Shown one piece after another: positions 58,950 through 64,000 of a stretch of 64,000 bases of DNA. Source of the stretch: Smittia aterrima (taxonomy: Eukaryota > Arthropoda > Insecta > Diptera > Chironomidae); NCBI GenBank assembly GCA_033063855.1, contig CP093829.1, positions 5,590,243 to 5,654,242 of the forward strand, in the 5' to 3' direction. Numbering within the stretch: the stretch's first letter is position 1; each line of letters starts with the position of its first letter. Both the position numbers and the translations under genes were made by a program. The notes under the pieces were generated by a model. It did not search any database. It saw only the letters and a list, made by a program, of their open reading frames with translations, and was not told where the DNA came from.

Positions 58950-61052
58950 TGCTTAAATATTTCACAAGAAAAAAAGAAATTTCTTCTATCTCCCAAATCG
59001 TTGGAGTGAGAACTTAAACTGAACTGATAACTGGCGCTAGCAAAAAAAAAACTGATTCGAGGACTCGTTAATCAAATCAAACCTATGACTAAAGTGAATT
59101 CACGAATTGTGTTCACATTTAACCACACAAACCTATCAGCCAACCAACTCCAATGACTTTTTAAGCCTCGTTTTTTGAATGGTTATTGGTGTTGTTACTT
59201 CTGTTGTGATTACCCGAAAAATGGTATCATTGATAAGCAAACATGGGAATCGTGATAAAGAAAATCCTACACAGACGAACGACGTGTCTGTCTTTTGAGT
59301 TAGTTTCAAAGAGACAAACCTAATGCGATTGATTTGATGTGAATTAGATGATTCGTGTTGTTGTGGGGATGTTGTCGCGTCTTTGGATTAAACTGAAAAT
59401 TATAAGAAAGTCTCGTCGTTCAAGGGAAGATGAAGACACTTCGAGACTTCAACGAATTGTAGCCTTTAATCGATTTTAAATTACTGTCATTTCGCTGCTG
59501 AGCTTTAAGTCCAAAGTTTACGATGTTATCAATTAATTATTTTTTGATGGAAATACTAATCTCGTCGAAGACCTAAAACAGTGACAGTTCAATCGTTTCA
59601 ATTAGTTCATAAAAGCAAGGACGTCACTGAAAGAGAGTTTCCTCGATGATCCTAGACGGATGAGAAAGCAATTTGTATTTTAGATTAGCTGAAATATTTG
59701 ATCTGCTGTAATTCAATTTCTCTTTGATAATCCTTATTTTAATTGAAGTGGATTGTACTGAAATATATTTTGCGGGAGGAATTACATTCGTAACTAAGGA
59801 ATTTTTATCTGTAATCCGATCACATCGAATGACAGTAACTCCAGGTTTCCTCGTTCCCTTAGTTAAATTATAAACTTTTCTCTCTGAATTGTAAATTTGT
59901 TGCTTGTTCATCATCGACAACTTCAGCTACAAGCTCCGCAGAACATTTTCACACGATGTTCATGAAAATTGGAACATGTTTGCATTGGCGGTGTCTCTCG
60001 CTTCATTTTTTTCTGTTCGTTTCTCATTCCAAGTTGCAGCACTAATTGCAACAAGGATTTGTGGGGAAACTCTCCTCGAGCGTTCACATTTGACATGAAG
60101 TGCTTTCAGAACTTTTCTTTATTGTTCGAACTAACATTTTCCTTATGAAGCGGTTGGAAAGTCAATGAGCCATTAATGTCAAAGCCAGAAAGCTTTCAAT
60201 AAGATTGAAAAGCTTTCGGGTGCTTAATAGTTTTTGCTTCATTCACAAAAACGGAATTCATGCGCATTCGAAGCTCTTTATTTGATGAAAGATGAAAAAA
60301 CTTATCAAAAGGTTGATAAACTTTGTTCATGAAAGCTCCCACTCTCTAGCTCCCTCGTTATACCTGCAACGATGCTAACTGCAGCTTGTTCAAATCAATG
60401 CTTTCAACTTCACGTTCACATTAATTGAGAAAAGTTCGTTTGAGACGTGAAACTTAATTCAAAGAAGCTAATCACGAGTTAACTTCAACTCTTGACTCGT
60501 TAAAGTTAAAAGCAAATTTGTTTAGTAAACTAAAAGCTTCGTTTGGGATTTTCATACGAATGAGAAAAGTCTTTGAGTTATAATTTTCCTAAATTCTTTA
60601 TTTATTATTATTATTATGCTTCGAGATAAACAATTGGTAACTATCTAAATAATTTTGAGTGGTTTCGACTAAATAAAATGAGATGTGAAACCAAAAATAT
60701 TCCTGTCATTACCTAACTGAGAAAGTGAAAGAAAAAATATTTTGCTAAAAAAATATCAATTCGTTAACTTTAAATTCTTTCTAATCGCGAGATTTTATAT
60801 AAAAAGATATGAGCAGCGTTCTTACCGTATAAGCCTTTTTTTTTTGTTTCGTTTTTCTTATTTTCTTTTGGCTAAGAACTTTCACTGATAATTTTTAGCT
60901 AAAAAGTTTCCGTAAATAAGATTATAAAAATAAGAAAAACCTTACCTTAGAGTCACACTCATACCGAGCTATCCGAAGCACGCTATAAAGTGAACACAAT
61001 CGGTAGAACGGACGGACAGAGTGGCCATAATAAAGCTTTGCAAAAAAAAGCT
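58950..61052. other. intergenic region between HHEX and the insulin-like peptide gene
   Basis: About 2.1 kb. The left end should hold the HHEX promoter and the right end the 3' UTR of the insulin-like gene. A TTATTATT run lies near 60,600. The only open frame with a true ATG and some length is 59624-59914 on the minus strand. Confidence 0.4.
59624..59914 (-). CDS. possible small ORF, 96 codons, unknown
   Basis: Starts at a tandem ATG (MMNKQQIYNSERKVYN) and ends ETLFQ. It is basic, with no signal peptide, membrane segment or recognisable domain. It has no obvious promoter or poly(A) signal. It is listed because it is one of the longer ATG-initiated frames outside known genes. Chance is a serious alternative. 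Confidence 0.2.
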   Translation of the reverse strand: MMNKQQIYNSERKVYNLTKGTRKPGVTVIRCDRITDKNSLVTNVIPPAKYISVQSTSIKIRIIKEKLNYSRSNISANLKYKLLSHPSRIIEETLFQ

Positions 61053-61616
61053 TTAAGATTGCATATCAGGAGCTTGTGTAAGTTCTTTCATTGCTGCATC
61101 TCTGTAAGCTTTTGGTAATGGCGGGCAAAAATCCATCAATTGCTCTAATGTACAAACATGACGACAACAGGTGTCTGTAATCAGTCCACGACGACGTCGC
61201 CTTCTAGGTGAGCTCGTAGTCACGTCGAGATTCGTTTCTTCCTTCGAAGCAGTCGTAGTTCGAGGAGTTACCAACAATGATAGTCTTCCGACCATGATGG
61301 TTGAGCTTTCAGGCACGGTTTGAGCTGAAAATCGTGAAAATATTCAAAATAAAATTCCTTTTCTGAGAGCAATAATCAGCTTACATTTCAAAAGACGCTG
61401 ATTAATTACCTTCTTCTTAAAAGCTGCCTTCTTAAACTCATTGCACTCAAACTTCATCACTTGCGTGAGCTTGTATCCGCAAATAGCGCTATTTCCCACT
61501 TTTTGAAGTGCCTCAAAGATATCTTCATCGGTAGCGATAGCAGTACTGTAGGAAACATAGTTCATGACAACGATGTTTATAACAACGATGAGCTGAGAGC
61601 AGTTGCCAAATTGCAT
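61053..61616 (-). CDS. insulin-like peptide precursor
   Basis: Exons 61385-61616 and 61053-61324 (60-base intron) give 167 residues. A secreted hormone of the insulin/relaxin superfamily, expected to act on the insulin receptor or a leucine-rich-repeat relaxin-type receptor. Signal peptide about 1-25. B chain: ICGYKLTQVMKFEC, with cysteines 46 and 58 spaced 12 apart as in insulin. A connecting region follows with dibasic sites (KK, KKK). Six arginines (118-123) form the cleavage site before the A chain GLITDTCCRHVCTLEQL (cysteines 130, 131, 135, 144), with exact insulin CC-x3-C-x8-C spacing. A tail of 23 residues follows the last cysteine, unlike most insulins. The ATG at 61616 directly follows a TTCACAG acceptor, so a 5' UTR intron is likely. 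Six extra upstream codons (from 61634) are probably intronic. Which insulin-like family member this is, I cannot say. Confidence 0.88.
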
Positions 61617-61787
61617 CTGTGAACAAAAAGTCATAAAAATAATTTGTTGCGAAATTGTTTTGAGAAGATTAGGCGACGATTTTCTAAATTATACGTCGTT
61701 GCGTGTGAAAGAACGCGACAGACATAAATTCAAACTTAATAAAATTTAATTTAATGATGAATGGTTTTGGGTTTATCTCACTCTCTC

Positions 61788-61862
61788 ACTCACAAACGAA
61801 TTTATAAAAATAAACTTTCTCGACTCTATCGTCGGGGTCGCATTCACGCAACACCAGACTGA
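61788..61862 (-). promoter_or_regulatory. candidate transcription start and 5' UTR exon of the insulin-like peptide gene
   Basis: An initiator-like TCAGTC lies on the minus strand at 61857-61862, with a GACG-rich segment about 28 bases downstream that resembles a DPE. A GTGAGT donor lies at 61788-61793. Together with the acceptor before the ATG this would make a 67-base 5' UTR exon and a 177-base intron. This is inference from weak motifs. Confidence 0.25.
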
Positions 61863-63137
61863 TCAAGTCTAAAAATAGAACGACGGCAATCTCGGCTGCA
61901 TTAACATTGATGAATTACTTCGGAAGCAAACATGTTTTGTTACAAAGATATTTCTCATCGACTGCGGGCTTACTCACTCATCTCGCTCATTCATTCATTT
62001 CATTTGATGTGATGAAGCTTCATTCTCTTTCTTAGAAGAAATGATTGCCTCATTTGTTTTCATATTCGAACTCTATTCACCCATATGGAAATTCCAATTT
62101 AACAATCAAAGAGAGAAACAAGCGAGCCTCGTAGATCGTAAGCTAAATTTATTTTATGAAGATTAATCGGATATGCTACCTTTCCAACAACGGGATTTAT
62201 CACTTTTTGTATCAAGTCCTTGAATAATATTCAGCCAGTTACGAAGCTTCAATAGAGCTAATGATGGTGAGTTGCAATAGAGGTCTACGGCAGTAGTAAA
62301 TTTCTTGGTGCACATTCAACAAAAGTTTTGCTTTTGAAAACTTCTAAGTCTCACAGCTCGCACTTGCTTTTTTCACAAAATTGTTCAGATCAGCAAGAGA
62401 ATTTAAGTTCTCAACTTATTTAGAGCACAAGATTTACTTTCGTTGTTGAGTCGTCGGCTTCACTATTGCAACTGACTTAACGTTATTAGTTTAGTTTTTT
62501 GGAAAACAACCATGCACGAGATGATAGAGAGTTGGAGGAGGAGGAGGAGTGTGAGAGATAATGTGTAGACATGGGGAACCATTAGATGACGAAAGGAAAA
62601 ATCTTCTCAAATTCCTTGAGGCGTCGAAAATGTTTCTCTCTGTTGAAATTCCCACGCATTTGACAGATTAAAAAAGAAACCTTCAAGCTGAGATTCTTTT
62701 TAAAGTTTTATTTTTTTGGATATTTTTCTTACGTGGCAAGTTAATTGCATTTTTCATTTCATTTCTTTGTTTGTGAGTTGTCGTTTGTGTTCTGGGCAGT
62801 AATTCGTTTTTTCTCTTCCTTCGTCTCTTCTCAAAACAAAGCTAAACTCATAAAACTTTAAATCTTCTCTAGTCTAACAGGTCTAAAAATGCTGTTTACG
62901 AATGAGACCTTAAAAGGCAATGGCCAAAGATTAAAGGACTCGAAATATTTTTGTTTTGTTGTTTACTTGTTGAACATCATAAATCTTAGTTTCGTTCTCG
63001 AAATAAATCAGAAATAAAAATAGAAAACTGGAATGACAGTTTCAACTGCTCTCGCCCACAATATTTCTTTTTATCTCGACTGTACTTTATGAGAGAACAT
63101 CGGCGACTCTTCCGTCACCTACTCACAATTTAATAAT
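61863..63137. other. upstream region of the insulin-like peptide gene
   Basis: About 1.3 kb, AT-rich, with a GAGGAGG run near 62,535. A perfect MEF2-type word (CTATTTTTAG, minus strand) sits near 61,870-61,880. No coding sequence recognised. Confidence 0.35.
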
Positions 63138-63138
63138 T

Positions 63139-63320
63139 TTATTTCTTTTGTCTAATACTCCTCCTAGGTTGCTTTAAAGTTTTTTGCGTGACTTGCAAGC
63201 CGCGACGTGGTTTCATTGAAAGAATAATTTGCACTGAGTGTCGAGTCAGCTGCGAATCAAGTTCTTTCTTTTCTAGCGAGAATTTCTCTTCATGATTTTT
63301 TTTTTGGTTGTAAACAACTG
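63139..63320 (-). CDS. possible terminal coding exon of an unknown gene
   Basis: On the minus strand an acceptor-like ATTATCAG is followed by an open frame of about 60 codons. It is basic at the end (MKPRRGLQVTQ, PRRSIRQKK), and AATAAA overlaps the stop codon (63138-63143). The rest of the gene would lie to the right, partly outside the window. I recognise no family, and a chance frame is possible. Confidence 0.18.
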
Positions 63321-64000
63321 ATAATCCGTGATATGATAACAATTTAGTGCAGGGCAGTGCAGAGCAGACGACGACAAACAATTGTTTGTTCTATTTTTGG
63401 AAAAAAATGCGTTTCATATCAACAACAACAAACTGCTTAACGCCCAAAAAAAGTTTCCTTCCTAAATTGTTCTGGATCAAAAGTAATTCTGATAATCCGA
63501 GATTACACAATGATCTTTAAGTCATAAACAAAATTTTTGGAGTTTGGCCTTGCCATTGTTTTTGGTATTTCATTGATCAGTGATAAGAAGTTGAATCTAT
63601 TTTTAGACGGCGTCTCTCAGTCAATTCTCATGGAATTTTATTTCTCTTCGAACAACAAGAGATTAAAATGTTTGAAAATTTATTCAGATCAGTCATTGGA
63701 TTCATTTAAGACTCGTGACGAAGTTCGACTTTGGCCGACATTAAATTGACAAGAGAAACAAACAGAGATAGAGTGAGAGAGTGGGATTAGGTTTTGAAAG
63801 CTTCTTTATTTTAATGCTGCGATTGGATTGGACCGCCAATTGTTCCATTTAATTAAACAGTGATTCTGAGTAGATAAATATCGAAATATCTTTTAAGGCA
63901 ACAGAGGGCTCATAAATGTCTTTGACGGAGTGCGCTTCGTCGTCGTTGAGCATGTCGATTCAAATATCAAAGAACTGACAACTCAACAACCAAAAGACGA
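63321..64000. other. right edge, no recognised gene
   Basis: AT-rich sequence. The plus-strand frame near 63,540-63,749 has no ATG at its start and looks random. Confidence 0.3.

Noticed and set aside
1..64000. Transposable elements, CRISPR arrays, rRNA and known conserved microRNAs
   Set aside because: No transposase or reverse transcriptase motifs, no long terminal repeats, and no regularly spaced repeats were seen. The mature microRNA sequences I could recall were not found.

Overview
The window is insect nuclear DNA, most likely from a fly with a compact genome (a nematoceran such as a midge is my best guess). The evidence is a Drosophila-type Semaphorin-1a, a fly-like testis-specific kinase, many introns of only 55 to 85 bases with GT-AG ends, and AT-rich intergenic DNA without recognisable transposons. 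The species call is inference. I joined exons by hand, checking reading phase at every junction, so each gene model is a hypothesis that RNA reads should confirm.

Layout. Positions 1-10,640 form a dense housekeeping block: a ZCCHC14-like gene (minus strand, running off the left edge), NDUFB10/ND-PDSW of respiratory complex I (plus), the PIF1 DNA helicase (minus), the proteasome lid subunit Rpn3/PSMD3 (plus) and a TSSK-family kinase (minus). ZCCHC14-like/NDUFB10 and PIF1/Rpn3 are divergent pairs with short shared upstream regions. NDUFB10 and PIF1 converge with 98 bases between their stop codons.

Positions 15,621-50,699 hold one complete minus-strand gene, Semaphorin-1a, a transmembrane axon-guidance protein. 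It has 17 coding exons, including an 18-kb intron behind the signal-peptide exon. Its last exon is unusual: three successive open segments in one reading frame are separated by TGA codons, at 16,530-16,532 and 16,152-16,154. The middle segment ends in the C-terminus I recognise from Drosophila Sema-1a. The third is a further 176 open codons of unknown function. Alternative splicing or stop-codon readthrough could produce three different cytoplasmic tails.

Positions 55,153-58,949 hold an HHEX-type homeobox gene with an N-terminal Groucho-binding (EH1) motif. Positions 61,053-61,616 hold an insulin-like peptide gene with all six cysteines and a 23-residue tail after the A chain. The remaining DNA is non-coding as far as I can see. 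It contains several small structures worth checking: a 57-bp near-perfect palindrome, a repeated hairpin-forming 18-mer, a diverged 50-bp duplication upstream of Sema1a, and three small open frames.

The genes do not form a pathway. Sema1a, HHEX and the insulin-like peptide are developmental or signalling genes in long AT-rich flanks, whereas the left block is typical closely packed housekeeping DNA.
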